Assembly: GCA_000183865.1 (NCBI GenBank)
Contig: CM001047.1
Coordinates: 981,365-990,165, forward strand
Direction of reading: 5' to 3'
DNA length: 8,801 nt
Origin: Listeria marthii FSL S4-120
GTDB taxonomy: Bacteria > Bacillota > Bacilli > Lactobacillales > Listeriaceae
The notes under the pieces were generated by a model. It was given only the letters and a program-made list of their open reading frames with translations, did not search any database and had not been told where the DNA came from. Each line of letters begins with the position of its first letter. Position 1 is the stretch's first letter. This document shows, piece after piece, positions 1-7,211 of the stretch. The position numbers and the translations under genes were made by a program.

Positions 1-1
1 T

Positions 2-1177
2 TTACGGTAAAATTAATTTTCGAAAAGCAGGTGTTTCTTTTTGCCAATCGATGTTGCTCGTATTATTCGGTACAGGTACCATAAGTCGAATGCTAGAATG
101 GTTGATTGGTGCCATCGTATTGTCCGTTGCAGAGGGATTCGTCAAATGAATCGATAAATCTTGCGACAAAATTTTCTTGTGCATCGTATTATTCGCAAAT
201 TCACGATAATTGGTTGGAAAAATAATCGATTGATGTGAAAAAGGCAAGATTGTCTTTAAACCAAGATAAATAATAAAAGCCGAAGAGGAATACTCTTTCG
301 TTTCCAATTTGCTTGGCTGTTCATTTGTTAAGGAATATATAAAATCTAAATTGGTGAAATAATAGTCTGCTTCAATTGTTTTACCATTGGCAAGCGCTGC
401 ACTGGTAATATCTTTGCCGTTTGATTCGAACTCAGTTACTTCGGAATTAAAGAAGAACTTTCCTTTGTTTTCTGTCACTACTTGCTGCATCGCTTCGACA
501 ATTTTATTTTGCCCGCCGATTGGATGGAAGGTGCCGTAGTAGTATTCTGAAAAAGGGATAATGCTATAAGCAGCTGGGATATCCCACGGTGACATGCCTA
601 AGTAGCGCATTTGTAATGAAAAAGCGAGACGAAGGTTTCTACTATTAAAATATCGCGCTAAATCATCCATTAAAGACCTGCCAAGCGTCAAACTAGGAAT
701 AGCGCGCAAAGTCGTCGGGCGGAAAAAATCAAACAACGAACTATAATTAAATTGGTTAAGCGGGGAAACATAGAGCATTTTTTTCGTATTTTCTTTCATA
801 AAACGTTCAAAACCATCTTCTTCTCCAGGGAAATAGGTTTTAATCACGGCTTTTGTTTCAGCGTGATCACTATAAAGCGGAAAAGTAATATCTTTAAAAT
901 AAAGCGTATGTATCGGATTAATCGGTAAAAGGGAAACATAGTCCAAAATATTTCGATTACAGTCCATAAATAGAGAAGTCAGTATATGCGTCATCGTGAG
1001 TGCGGAAGGACCGACATCAAATGAGTACTTGCCCATTTTGTGTAGCGCAGTTCTGCCACCAATGCGATCATTTTTTTCGTAGATGTTTACTTGATAGCCG
1101 AGCTGACTTAGTAGCATCCCAGCAGCCAAGCCACCTGGCCCAGCTCCAATAATGGCGATTTTCTTTTTACTCTCCAA
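2..1177 (-). CDS. Phytoene-desaturase (CrtN/CrtI)-like FAD oxidoreductase, C-terminally truncated
   Basis: This is an FAD-dependent amine-oxidase/phytoene-desaturase-type protein. Near the N-terminus it has a textbook Rossmann dinucleotide-binding motif (IIGAGPGGLAAG, about residues 9-20), followed by the acidic ribose-binding strand (IYEKNDRIGGRT) and the family-typical FDVGPS. An internal block, HPIGGQNKIVEAM, also matches the desaturase family. I prefer the TTG start at 1177 (391 aa): a strong AAAAGGAGCG lies 9 nt upstream, and the alternative ATG at 1228 lies inside the upstream gene's terminator stem. The stop at 2-4 falls just after SNIDWQKETPAFRKLILP. CrtN/CrtI proteins usually have about 490-500 residues and end with a C-terminal FAD-contact block of the type YF.G.STHPG.G.P, which is absent here. 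The reading frame is therefore probably broken by a frameshift or nonsense change, or belongs to an unusually short homologue. The substrate is unknown and a role in carotenoid synthesis is not implied. The family call is secure; functionality is doubtful. Confidence 0.8.
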   Translation of the reverse strand: MESKKKIAIIGAGPGGLAAGMLLSQLGYQVNIYEKNDRIGGRTALHKMGKYSFDVGPSALTMTHILTSLFMDCNRNILDYVSLLPINPIHTLYFKDITFPLYSDHAETKAVIKTYFPGEEDGFERFMKENTKKMLYVSPLNQFNYSSLFDFFRPTTLRAIPSLTLGRSLMDDLARYFNSRNLRLAFSLQMRYLGMSPWDIPAAYSIIPFSEYYYGTFHPIGGQNKIVEAMQQVVTENKGKFFFNSEVTEFESNGKDITSAALANGKTIEADYYFTNLDFIYSLTNEQPSKLETKEYSSSAFIIYLGLKTILPFSHQSIIFPTNYREFANNTMHKKILSQDLSIHLTNPSATDNTMAPINHSSIRLMVPVPNNTSNIDWQKETPAFRKLILP

Positions 1178-1220
1178 ATTAAAACGCTCCTTTTCCCGTT
1201 TTTCTACATATAAAAAACGC

Positions 1221-1256
1221 AAAAACATAAAGCATTATCACTCGGAAATGCTTTAT
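1221..1256 (-). terminator. Rho-independent terminator of the DUF2187 gene
   Basis: Perfect 10-bp inverted repeat (ATAAAGCATT at 1227-1236, AATGCTTTAT at 1247-1256) with a 10-nt loop. Read on the minus strand it is followed by GTTTTTGCGTTTTTT. It lies 30 nt past the stop of the DUF2187 gene and just before the oxidoreductase's RBS. A T-run also follows on the plus strand, but no plus-strand gene precedes it. Confidence 0.75.
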
Positions 1257-1286
1257 TTTTGCGCACTTAAAAAACTATTTTGTTTG

Positions 1287-1496
1287 TTATTCTTCGGTTT
1301 CTTCTTCGTCTTCTTCCACAGAATGAATAATTTGGTAATTTTTGTGGTTTACAACGGTTTTTTCTTCAATACCTAAATCTTTAAAATTTTCCATATAAGT
1401 TAAGTCGACGATAACGGAATTTTCATTGAGCTTCTCAACGATTCCTGTTAAGCCATCCTTAAATTCAATAATGTCTCCAACATGTGCTTTTGCCAT
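1287..1496 (-). CDS. Small DUF2187/YkvS-like protein
   Basis: A 69-residue acidic soluble protein beginning MAKAHVGDIIEFKDG. It resembles the DUF2187 family (B. subtilis YkvS), small single-domain proteins with a KOW/SH3-like beta pattern: VGDIIEFKDGLTGIVEKLNENSVIVDLTYMENF, then VVNHKNYQII. The function of the family is unknown. The C-terminus is a strongly acidic tail (SVEEDEEETEE). The start is the ATG at 1496, because AAGGAGTGAT sits 8 nt upstream. The 20 extra residues of the longer frame (ATG at 1556) have no RBS and do not look like the family. The gene has its own predicted promoter (1574-1602) and terminator (1221-1256), so it is probably monocistronic. It is divergent from ptsH. Confidence 0.85.
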   Translation of the reverse strand: MAKAHVGDIIEFKDGLTGIVEKLNENSVIVDLTYMENFKDLGIEEKTVVNHKNYQIIHSVEEDEEETEE

Positions 1497-1573
1497 TGTT
1501 ATCACTCCTTCAATTTTCGGTGTTGCCACTATCTTGCTGAAAAAGAATGTATGCATTTTTGAACCTTCCTTAA

Positions 1574-1602
1574 ATTTTGCACTAAAAACCCATTAAAATC
1601 AA
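1574..1602 (-). promoter_or_regulatory. Candidate promoter of the DUF2187 gene
   Basis: On the minus strand, TTGATT (-35, 1597-1602) and CAAAAT (-10, 1574-1579) are separated by 17 nt. Each matches the SigA consensus at 4 of 6 positions. The predicted start of transcription gives a leader of about 70 nt. The region is A/T-rich, so chance matches are likely. Confidence 0.35.
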
Positions 1603-1662
1603 CTATAAGCCATTAAAAAGTGTATTTTAAATAAAAAAGGAATCATTTTAGTAATAAATTTA

Positions 1663-1677
1663 TAGAAAACGCTCCCT
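1663..1677. promoter_or_regulatory. Candidate cre (CcpA-binding) site upstream of ptsHI
   Basis: TAGAAAACGCTCCCT matches the degenerate cre consensus WTGNAANCGNWNNCW at every position but the second. It lies about 75 nt upstream of the predicted ptsHI -35 and about 60 nt upstream of the DUF2187 gene's -35. It could serve either gene or neither. One mismatch to a degenerate consensus is suggestive only. Confidence 0.35.
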
Positions 1678-1749
1678 TTTCTCTGGCTTACAAAGTAGGA
1701 AACAGGGCAGACTGCAAAAAAATATTCTAAAAAATTTTTAATCAAATAG

Positions 1750-1778
1750 TTGTAACAATAGGTAAAACATGGTACTCT
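1750..1778 (+). promoter_or_regulatory. Candidate SigA promoter of ptsHI
   Basis: TTGTAA (1750-1755) and TACTCT (1773-1778) are spaced by 17 nt. A TG dinucleotide one base before the -10 (an extended -10, TGGTACTCT) compensates for the weak hexamer. Transcription would start near 1785, giving an 80-nt leader. No better candidate lies between it and ptsH. Confidence 0.5.
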
Positions 1779-1803
1779 TTTTAATTGAGGGATAGTCTTT
1801 TTT

Positions 1804-1820
1804 GTCGAAATTTTTTCGGC
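1804..1820 (+). other. Small hairpin in the ptsH leader
   Basis: GTCGAAA and TTTCGGC form a 7-bp stem (one G-U pair) with a 3-nt loop. It lies in the predicted ptsHI leader about 30 nt before the RBS. It is not followed by a T-run, so it is not a terminator. It may be an mRNA-stability element or incidental. Confidence 0.35.
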
Positions 1821-1864
1821 TTAAAAGGTTACAACAAATTTCTTTACAAAGGAGAATGTAAATT

Positions 1865-2131
1865 ATGGAACAAGCAAGTTTTGTAGTAATCGATGAAACA
1901 GGAATTCACGCACGCCCAGCAACTCTATTGGTGCAGGCTGCAAGTAAATACAGCTCTGACGTTCAAATTGAATACACTGGTAAAAAAGTAAACCTTAAAT
2001 CAATCATGGGCGTTATGTCTTTAGGTATTGGTAAAGGCGCTGACATCACTATCTACACTGAAGGTAGCGATGAAAAAGAAGCAATCGAAGGACTTACTGA
2101 AGTTCTTAAGAAAGAAGGATTGGCTGAATAA
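1865..2131 (+). CDS. ptsH: Phosphocarrier protein HPr
   Basis: HPr is the small cytoplasmic phosphocarrier of the phosphoenolpyruvate:sugar phosphotransferase system. It takes phosphate from Enzyme I on a histidine and passes it to the sugar-specific EIIA proteins. The 88-residue protein has the active-site motif TGIHARPAT with His15. It also has the regulatory block [13 protein letters not shown] with Ser46, the site modified by HPr kinase/phosphorylase in Firmicutes. HPr-Ser46-P is the corepressor of CcpA in catabolite repression. The length is that of the family. The ATG at 1865 has GGAG at 1851-1854, 10 nt upstream. The stop codon overlaps the ptsI start by one base (TAATG), so translation is probably coupled. 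A candidate cre site lies upstream of its promoter. Confidence 0.98.
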
Positions 2132-3849
2132 TGGCTAAAGAGTTGAAAGGTATCGCAGCATCTGATGGGATTGCCATTGCGAAAGCTTATCTGCTCGTTG
2201 AACCTGATCTTTCCTATGAAAAAACAGAAGTTACGGATGTTGAAAGTGAAGTAAAACGTTTTGAAAGCGCGTTAGAAGTTTCTAGAAAAGAACTTTCAAT
2301 GATCCGTGAGAAAGCTGCTAAAGACTTAGGCGAAGATAAGGCTCAAATTTTTGATGCGCATCTTCTAGTTTTAAATGATCCTGAATTAACAGGACCAATC
2401 GAAGAAAGCATTAAAAACGCTAAAACGAATGCAGAAACAGCTTTACAAGAAACGACAGACATGTTTATTGGTATGTTTGAATCTATGGACAACGAATACA
2501 TGCGTGAACGTGCAGCGGATATTAAAGATGTACGTAAACGTGTTCTTTCTCACTTACTAGGTGTGACTATTCCTAATCCAGCTTTAATTGATGAGGAAGT
2601 AGTTGTTGTTGCAGCTGATTTAACGCCTTCTGATACCGCACAACTTAACCGTAACTTTGTTAAAGGTTTCGTAACGGATATTGGTGGACGTACTTCTCAC
2701 TCCGCTATTATGGCGCGCTCTCTTGAAATTCCAGCAGTAGTTGGAACAAAAGAAGTTACTGCTAGCGTAGCGAAAAACGATATTGTTATTATTGATGGTT
2801 TGGAAGGTAATGTTATCATCCACCCAACAGAAGAACAAATCGCTCACTATGAAAAAATTAAATCTGATTTTGCTTTACAACAAGCAGAATGGGATAAACT
2901 TAAAAACGAAAAAACCGTTTCTAAAGACGGTGTTCACGTGGAGCTTGCAGCAAACATCGGAACTCCGAATGATTTAGAAGGTGTTATTTCTAACGGCGGG
3001 GAAGCAGTTGGACTTTATCGTACAGAATTCTTGTACATGGGTCGCGACAATTTCCCAACAGAAGAAGAGCAATTTGAAGCGTATAAAGCAGTAGTATCCG
3101 GAATGGACGGAAAATCTGTGGTTGTTCGTACATTAGATATCGGTGGCGATAAAACGTTACCATACCTAGAACTTCCTGAAGAAATGAACCCATTCTTAGG
3201 ATTCCGTGCAATTCGTCTTTGCTTTGCGAATGAAGAATTATTCCGTACACAACTTCGCGCGTTACTTCGTGCAAGTGTATATGGTAACTTAAAAATTATG
3301 TTCCCGATGATTGCAACAGTAAATGAATTCCGTCAAGCACGTGATATTTTACTAGACGAAAAAGCGAAACTAAAAGCTGCTGGAACAGAAGTATCTGATT
3401 CCATCGAACTTGGAATTATGATCGAAATTCCTGCTGCTGCAGTTTTAGCTGATCAATTTGCAAAAGAAGTTGATTTCTTCTCTATCGGAACAAATGACTT
3501 AATTCAGTATACAATGGCTGCTGACCGTATGAACGAACGCGTTTCTTACCTTTACCAACCATACAATCCATCCATTTTACGTTTAGTTAAAATGGTAATT
3601 GACGCTTCTCATAAAGAGGGCAAATGGACTGGTATGTGTGGGGAAATGGCTGGAGATCAAACGGCTGTACCACTTCTTTTAGGCTTAGGCTTAGATGAAT
3701 TTTCAATGAGTGCTTCAAGCATTCTTAAATCTCGTTCGTTAATCAAACGTTTAGATCAATCTGAAATGGTTAAATTAGCGGAAGAAGCTTTAAACAAATC
3801 TACAGCAGAAGAAGTTGTAGAATTAGTTGAAAAATATACTGCAGAGTAA
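2131..3849 (+). CDS. ptsI: PTS Enzyme I (phosphoenolpyruvate-protein phosphotransferase)
   Basis: Enzyme I carries out the first step of all PTS sugar uptake: it autophosphorylates from PEP on a histidine and then phosphorylates HPr. The 572-residue length is full for the family. The N-terminal HPr-interacting helical part is followed by the phosphohistidine swivel motif [20 protein letters not shown] with the active His190. The PEP-binding TIM-barrel domain includes the signature [19 protein letters not shown] (from Asp448), arginine-rich substrate-binding segments (LGFRAIRLC) and the catalytic Cys503 in GMCGEMAGD. It starts with the ATG overlapping the ptsH stop. A GAAGGAT in the end of ptsH serves as its RBS. 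A strong terminator follows, so ptsHI forms a two-gene operon. Confidence 0.98.
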   Translation: MAKELKGIAASDGIAIAKAYLLVEPDLSYEKTEVTDVESEVKRFESALEVSRKELSMIREKAAKDLGEDKAQIFDAHLLVLNDPELTGPIEESIKNAKTNAETALQETTDMFIGMFESMDNEYMRERAADIKDVRKRVLSHLLGVTIPNPALIDEEVVVVAADLTPSDTAQLNRNFVKGFVTDIGGRTSHSAIMARSLEIPAVVGTKEVTASVAKNDIVIIDGLEGNVIIHPTEEQIAHYEKIKSDFALQQAEWDKLKNEKTVSKDGVHVELAANIGTPNDLEGVISNGGEAVGLYRTEFLYMGRDNFPTEEEQFEAYKAVVSGMDGKSVVVRTLDIGGDKTLPYLELPEEMNPFLGFRAIRLCFANEELFRTQLRALLRASVYGNLKIMFPMIATVNEFRQARDILLDEKAKLKAAGTEVSDSIELGIMIEIPAAAVLADQFAKEVDFFSIGTNDLIQYTMAADRMNERVSYLYQPYNPSILRLVKMVIDASHKEGKWTGMCGEMAGDQTAVPLLLGLGLDEFSMSASSILKSRSLIKRLDQSEMVKLAEEALNKSTAEEVVELVEKYTAE

Positions 3850-3860
3850 TCTCTGATTGA

Positions 3861-3893
3861 AGGCCTAGACATTTTTCGTGTCTAGGTCTTTTT
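3861..3893 (+). terminator. Rho-independent terminator of ptsHI
   Basis: The 8-bp perfect core CCTAGACA/TGTCTAGG extends outward to 11 bp with one G-U pair (3861-3871 with 3879-3889). The loop is 7 nt and a TTTTT run ends the hairpin. It starts 12 nt after the ptsI stop. Confidence 0.9.
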
Positions 3894-3896
3894 ATG

Positions 3897-3925
3897 TTGT
3901 GAAATAGTAAGAGCCCAAGTATAAT
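3897..3925 (+). promoter_or_regulatory. SigA promoter of the DUF218-ykwC operon
   Basis: TTGTGA (-35, 3897-3902) and a perfect TATAAT (-10, 3920-3925) are spaced by exactly 17 nt. The -35 begins 4 nt after the ptsHI terminator T-run. The predicted transcript starts near 3932, which rules out translation from the TTG at 3925 and supports the TTG start at 3961. Confidence 0.7.
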
Positions 3926-3960
3926 TGGGAGGACAGTTAGTTTTAAAGGGGGCAACAAGG

Positions 3961-4995
3961 TTGGTTATCTACATATTAGCAGGCTTTTTTCTGCTACTTT
4001 TCATTGTTTTGTCGATTATAGATAGACGGCGAATTAGCAATGGGATTGTTTTGACAATGGCGCTGTTTTTTTCAGTGCTTTCGGTCGTTTACGCTACTTT
4101 TTCAAAAGGGAATGAACTACTTGTTTCGATTATGGGAACGGTATTACTTTTATTAGTATTGCTTATTCCGTTTTTTGTTATTGGGATAGCAACGATGCTC
4201 ATTGTCAATGGGCGATTAATGTTAAAACGAGAAGGGCGCAAGTTAGCAAATATGCTGCCTTTAATTATTGGTTTAGGAATTTTAGCGTTTATTATTACGT
4301 GGTTTGTTAGTATTTTAAAAACAGGTAGTCCGATTCTTGGTATTGCAGTTGTCTTTATCGTGGCATTAGTTGGTTACTTTTCGTTCTTATTTTTATCATT
4401 TCTTTTGTCGACGTTTCTCTACCAATTTAATTTCCCGAGATATAATCAAGATTTCTTGATTGTGCTTGGAAGTGGCTTGATAGGTGGGGATAGGGTACCA
4501 CCACTACTTGCTAGTCGGTTGAATCGCGCAATCAAGTTCTACGACAAGCAATATGCTAAAAAAGGCAAGCGTGCGACGTTTATCGTCTCTGGTGGCCAAG
4601 GTGCTAATGAGACTATTTCCGAAGCCGAAGCGATGCGTGGTTATTTGCTTAATCAAGGCATTGATGAAAATTTTATTATTATGGAAGATAAATCGGTGAA
4701 TACGCTGCAAAATATGAAATTTTCAAAAGCGAAAATGGACGCGATTATGCCCAGTTATAATAGCTTATTTTCAACGAATAATTTTCATTTGTTTCGGGCG
4801 GGTATTTATGCAAGAAAAGCTGGTTTGAAGAGCCAGGGTATTGGTGCAAAAACGGCTTTATACTATATGCCTAATGCGTTAATTCGAGAATTTATCGCGA
4901 TTACTGTGATGTATAAGAAAGTGCATTTGATTTTACTTGGTTTATTACTATTGTTTTTTGCATTGTTAGCGATTATTGGTGTTACTTTTAGTTAG
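3961..4995 (+). CDS. Multi-spanning membrane protein with YdcF/DUF218 domain
   Basis: A membrane protein of 344 residues. About five to six hydrophobic segments come first (roughly 2-20, 28-47, 54-83, 98-118 and 125-155, the last probably double). A DUF218 (YdcF/SanA/ElyC-like) domain of about 150 residues follows, then a last membrane helix (about 321-343). Domain marks are FLIVLGSGLIGG.VPP (165-181), SGGQGANETISEAEAM (210-225), the S.NTLQN helix (245-251) and TNNFHLFRA (272-280). DUF218 proteins have been linked to cell-envelope functions in some bacteria, but no activity can be assigned here. The start is the TTG at 3961: AAAGGGGG lies 8 nt upstream and the longer frame would begin inside the promoter. 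It is the first gene of an operon with the downstream dehydrogenase, whose AGGAGG overlaps this gene's stop codon. Confidence 0.85.
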   Translation: MVIYILAGFFLLLFIVLSIIDRRRISNGIVLTMALFFSVLSVVYATFSKGNELLVSIMGTVLLLLVLLIPFFVIGIATMLIVNGRLMLKREGRKLANMLPLIIGLGILAFIITWFVSILKTGSPILGIAVVFIVALVGYFSFLFLSFLLSTFLYQFNFPRYNQDFLIVLGSGLIGGDRVPPLLASRLNRAIKFYDKQYAKKGKRATFIVSGGQGANETISEAEAMRGYLLNQGIDENFIIMEDKSVNTLQNMKFSKAKMDAIMPSYNSLFSTNNFHLFRAGIYARKAGLKSQGIGAKTALYYMPNALIREFIAITVMYKKVHLILLGLLLLFFALLAIIGVTFS

Positions 4996-5004
4996 GAGGC
5001 TGAA

Positions 5005-5868
5005 ATGATGGAGAAAATTGGATTTGTTGGTACAGGTGTGATGGGTGCAAGCATGGCGGGGCATTTGTTAGATGCTGGTTATGAAGTATTTGTTTATACG
5101 CGCACGAAAGCGAAAGCGGAAGGCTTATTAAGTAAAGGAGCACATTGGGAAGAAACGCCGGGTGCGCTTGCAAGTAAAGTGGACGTGTTAATTTCTATGG
5201 TCGGTTATCCACAAGATGTAGAAGCTTTATATTTAGGCGAAAATGGCTTTTTAGATAATCTAGCTGCTGGATCTGTCGCGGTGGATATGACGACTTCTTC
5301 CCCAGCACTAGCGAAAAAAATGGCAGAAGTTGCTCTCGAAAAAGAAATCGGTATGCTTGATGCTCCGGTTTCTGGAGGAGATATTGGCGCGAAAAATGGC
5401 ACATTAGCTATTATGGTTGGTGGAGCAGAAGAGACATTTCTTAAAGTGAAACCAATCTTTGAAATCCTTGGAAGCAGTGTAGTATTACAAGGAGCAGCTG
5501 GAGCAGGACAGCACACTAAAATGGTCAACCAAATTGCGATTGCCTCCAATATGATTGGCGTAACTGAAGCCATCATTTATGCGGAAACGGCAGGACTTAA
5601 TCCGTCGCGCGTCCTTGAGTCAATTTCTGGGGGAGCAGCGGGAAGTTGGTCGCTTTCTAATTTGATTCCACGTGTGTTAAAAGATGATTTTTCACCAGGA
5701 TTTTTTATTAAACACTTTATTAAAGATATGGGCATTGCGATTTCTGAAGCTAAACAAATGGGGCTTGAATTGCCAGGCTTACTTTTAGCAGAAAAAATGT
5801 ACCAAACTTTAGCAGAACGAGGTTTAAGCGAAGAAGGAACCCAAGCTTTAATTAAATATTACCGTTAA
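5005..5868 (+). CDS. NAD(P)-dependent beta-hydroxyacid dehydrogenase (3-hydroxyisobutyrate dehydrogenase family, YkwC-like)
   Basis: A 287-residue enzyme of the 3-hydroxyisobutyrate/6-phosphogluconate-type beta-hydroxyacid dehydrogenases, which oxidise a 3-hydroxy acid using NAD or NADP. It begins with the Rossmann motif IGFVGTGVMGASMAGHLL. The substrate-binding signature DAPVSGGDIGAKNGTLAIMVGG follows, then the catalytic lysine (about Lys172) in GAGQHTKMVNQ and the family's C-terminal helical domain. The length is usual. The true substrate cannot be read from the sequence; the family includes tartronate semialdehyde and succinic semialdehyde reductases. B. subtilis YkwC is a likely counterpart, and as I recall it lies in the same chromosomal neighbourhood as ptsHI and patA. 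AGGAGG (4994-4999) precedes two adjacent ATG codons (5005 and 5008); either could be used. It is translated in close coupling with the DUF218 gene, 9 nt upstream. Confidence 0.9.
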   Translation: MMEKIGFVGTGVMGASMAGHLLDAGYEVFVYTRTKAKAEGLLSKGAHWEETPGALASKVDVLISMVGYPQDVEALYLGENGFLDNLAAGSVAVDMTTSSPALAKKMAEVALEKEIGMLDAPVSGGDIGAKNGTLAIMVGGAEETFLKVKPIFEILGSSVVLQGAAGAGQHTKMVNQIAIASNMIGVTEAIIYAETAGLNPSRVLESISGGAAGSWSLSNLIPRVLKDDFSPGFFIKHFIKDMGIAISEAKQMGLELPGLLLAEKMYQTLAERGLSEEGTQALIKYYR

Positions 5869-5902
5869 AAAAATAGCCCAACCACTTGGTTGGGCTATTT
5901 TT
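5869..5902. terminator. Bidirectional terminator between ykwC-like and patA-like genes
   Basis: A perfect 13-bp stem (AAATAGCCCAACC at 5871-5883 with GGTTGGGCTATTT at 5888-5900) has a 4-nt loop and is flanked by A-runs on the left and T-runs on the right. It can therefore end transcription from both convergent genes. It starts directly after the dehydrogenase stop and abuts the aminotransferase stop at 5901-5903. Confidence 0.9.
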
Positions 5903-7046
5903 ATTTTTCTAGAAAAGCAGCCATTCGGTCTAACGCCTCTGCTAAATTATTAAAAGAAGTAGCATAAGAGAGGCGGAAATAACGGTCGCCTTTTTCTGAA
6001 AAAGCATTGCCGGGAACGACAGCTACTTTGGCTTCTTCTGCTAGTTTAATGGCCCAGTCAAAGGAATTTTCTTGGATTGTATCTGGCAACTTAACAAAAA
6101 AGTAAAACGCACCGTCCGGCGGAATAACAGTAAATCCCATTTTTTCTAAACGGTCTTGTGTGAAATTGGCTCTTGTTTTATATTCAGTACGCATTTGGAA
6201 CGCATCATCTTTTCCATTTGTAAGTGCTTCTAATGCAGCTTTTTGGGAAATCGAGCTCGCGCATGTAACGGAATATTGATGGATTTTTAACATTTCAGTT
6301 GTGAGACTTTCTGGAGCAAGCAAGAAGCCTATCCGCCAGCCAATCATCGCATGAGACTTAGATAAGCCATTGATAACAATTGTTTGTTCTTTCAACATTG
6401 GCGCGATGCTCACGTGCTCTTCGTGATAGGTTAGTTCACTATAAATTTCATCAGCAATCACAAAAATTCCCGTATCTTTTAAAACTTCTGCCAAGGCTGC
6501 GAGTTCGTCTTTAGTTAAAGTTACACCTGTTGGATTGGAAGGATACGGTATAATCAAAGCTTTCGTTTTAGGCGTAATATGCGCACGTAATTGTTCCGGC
6601 GTTAATTTGAAATTTGTTTCGGTTGTATCGACTTTGATTGGCTGTGCTTTATTCAAAGTAATAAGTGGTTCATAGCCAGGATAGATTGGGTCAGGTAAAA
6701 TAACTTCGTCGCCTGGTTCTAAAATTGTTTGTAGGGCAACTGAAATAGCTTCCGTAGCGCCCACTGTGACGATTATTTCTTTATTTGTGTAACTTAGGTC
6801 ATATTTTTCATGAAAGTAGGTAGAGGCGGCTTCTAGCAATTCTGGCATACCTGCGTTTGGTGTGTAGTTGGTAAAATTTTCTTCAATCGCTTTAATGGCT
6901 GCTTGTTTGACATGTTCAGGTGTTGGAAAGTCAGGTTCGCCAAGTGTTAAGCGAATCATATCGGGAATGCCCGTTACCCGTGTATTAAAAGTTCTGATAC
7001 CACTTACTTGAATGTCGCGTAATTCCGGTCGAATTGATTTTGTCAT
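5901..7046 (-). CDS. patA: Class I/II PLP-dependent aminotransferase, PatA-like
   Basis: A 381-residue fold-type I aminotransferase. Visible marks include the N-terminal substrate-recognition stretch IRLTLGEPDFPTPEHV, the cofactor loop SNPTG (170-174), ADEIYSEL with Asp199 and Tyr202 contacting the pyridine ring, and the Schiff-base Lys230 in NGLSKSHAMIGWRIGF. The C-terminal block RYFRLSYATS contains the carboxylate-binding arginine. It resembles B. subtilis PatA, considered the N-acetyl-L,L-diaminopimelate aminotransferase of the acetylase branch of lysine/peptidoglycan synthesis. From memory, the partner genes dapH and the deacetylase gene lie just beyond ccpC in Listeria, outside this window. 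Aspartate aminotransferase activity is an alternative. The ATG at 7046 is chosen because AAAGGTGA lies just upstream; a GTG at 7055 would overlap that RBS. The gene has its own promoter and shares a bidirectional terminator. Confidence 0.85.
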   Translation of the reverse strand: MTKSIRPELRDIQVSGIRTFNTRVTGIPDMIRLTLGEPDFPTPEHVKQAAIKAIEENFTNYTPNAGMPELLEAASTYFHEKYDLSYTNKEIIVTVGATEAISVALQTILEPGDEVILPDPIYPGYEPLITLNKAQPIKVDTTETNFKLTPEQLRAHITPKTKALIIPYPSNPTGVTLTKDELAALAEVLKDTGIFVIADEIYSELTYHEEHVSIAPMLKEQTIVINGLSKSHAMIGWRIGFLLAPESLTTEMLKIHQYSVTCASSISQKAALEALTNGKDDAFQMRTEYKTRANFTQDRLEKMGFTVIPPDGAFYFFVKLPDTIQENSFDWAIKLAEEAKVAVVPGNAFSEKGDRYFRLSYATSFNNLAEALDRMAAFLEK

Positions 7047-7115
7047 TTTCGTCACCTTTCTTTATAAGAAAATCCCGTGAAAATCAGGTGGGAGTAAGCT
7101 TCGTAATTTCATTCC

Positions 7116-7143
7116 ATTATAGCTCAAAAAAGAAGAAAAGCAA
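7116..7143 (-). promoter_or_regulatory. SigA promoter of the patA-like gene
   Basis: On the minus strand, TTGCTT (7138-7143) and a perfect TATAAT (7116-7121) are spaced by 16 nt. Transcription would start near 7109, giving a leader of about 60 nt. The -10 is strong and the -35 is weak. Confidence 0.6.
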
Positions 7144-7182
7144 AATGTCTGAAAATATTACTAAAAACCCTTGCACTTTTAT

Positions 7183-7211
7183 TTGGAATGCTATAAGATA
7201 GTTTTAATAAT
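7183..7211 (+). promoter_or_regulatory. Candidate promoter of the Fur-box small gene
   Basis: TTGGAA (7183-7188) and AATAAT (7206-7211, 5 of 6 matches) are spaced by 17 nt. The Fur box begins in this -10, an arrangement suited to repression. A competing reading is TTGCAC (7171-7176) with TAAGAT (7194-7199), also at 17 nt, which would put the Fur box at the transcription start. Confidence 0.45.

Larger units (their letters stand above)
1497..1864. other. Divergent intergenic region between the DUF2187 gene and ptsH
   Basis: This 368-bp A/T-rich region has no credible gene. From left to right it holds the RBS and leader of the DUF2187 gene (minus strand), that gene's candidate promoter, a cre-like 15-mer at 1663-1677, the candidate ptsHI promoter at 1750-1778, a small hairpin at 1804-1820 and the ptsH RBS (AAAGGAG, 1848-1854). 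There is no ptsG gene immediately upstream. I also saw no GlcT-type antiterminator hairpin pair with a T-run before ptsH. Confidence 0.7.

Noticed and set aside
1152..1376. 74-codon plus-strand frame across the oxidoreductase start and the DUF2187 gene end
   Set aside because: It is antisense to two real genes and runs through a terminator hairpin. The Phe/Leu-rich translation is what A/T-rich antisense DNA gives.
1785..1864. GlcT-type antitermination or a riboswitch in the ptsH leader
   Set aside because: Only a small 7-bp hairpin without a following T-run is present, and there is no alternative pairing partner or intrinsic terminator before ptsH.
5205..5576. 123-codon open frame on the minus strand inside the dehydrogenase gene
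   Set aside because: It lies wholly antisense to a well-supported gene, has no RBS-led start and no recognisable domain. The same applies to the shorter antisense frames within ptsI, the DUF218 gene and the dehydrogenase.
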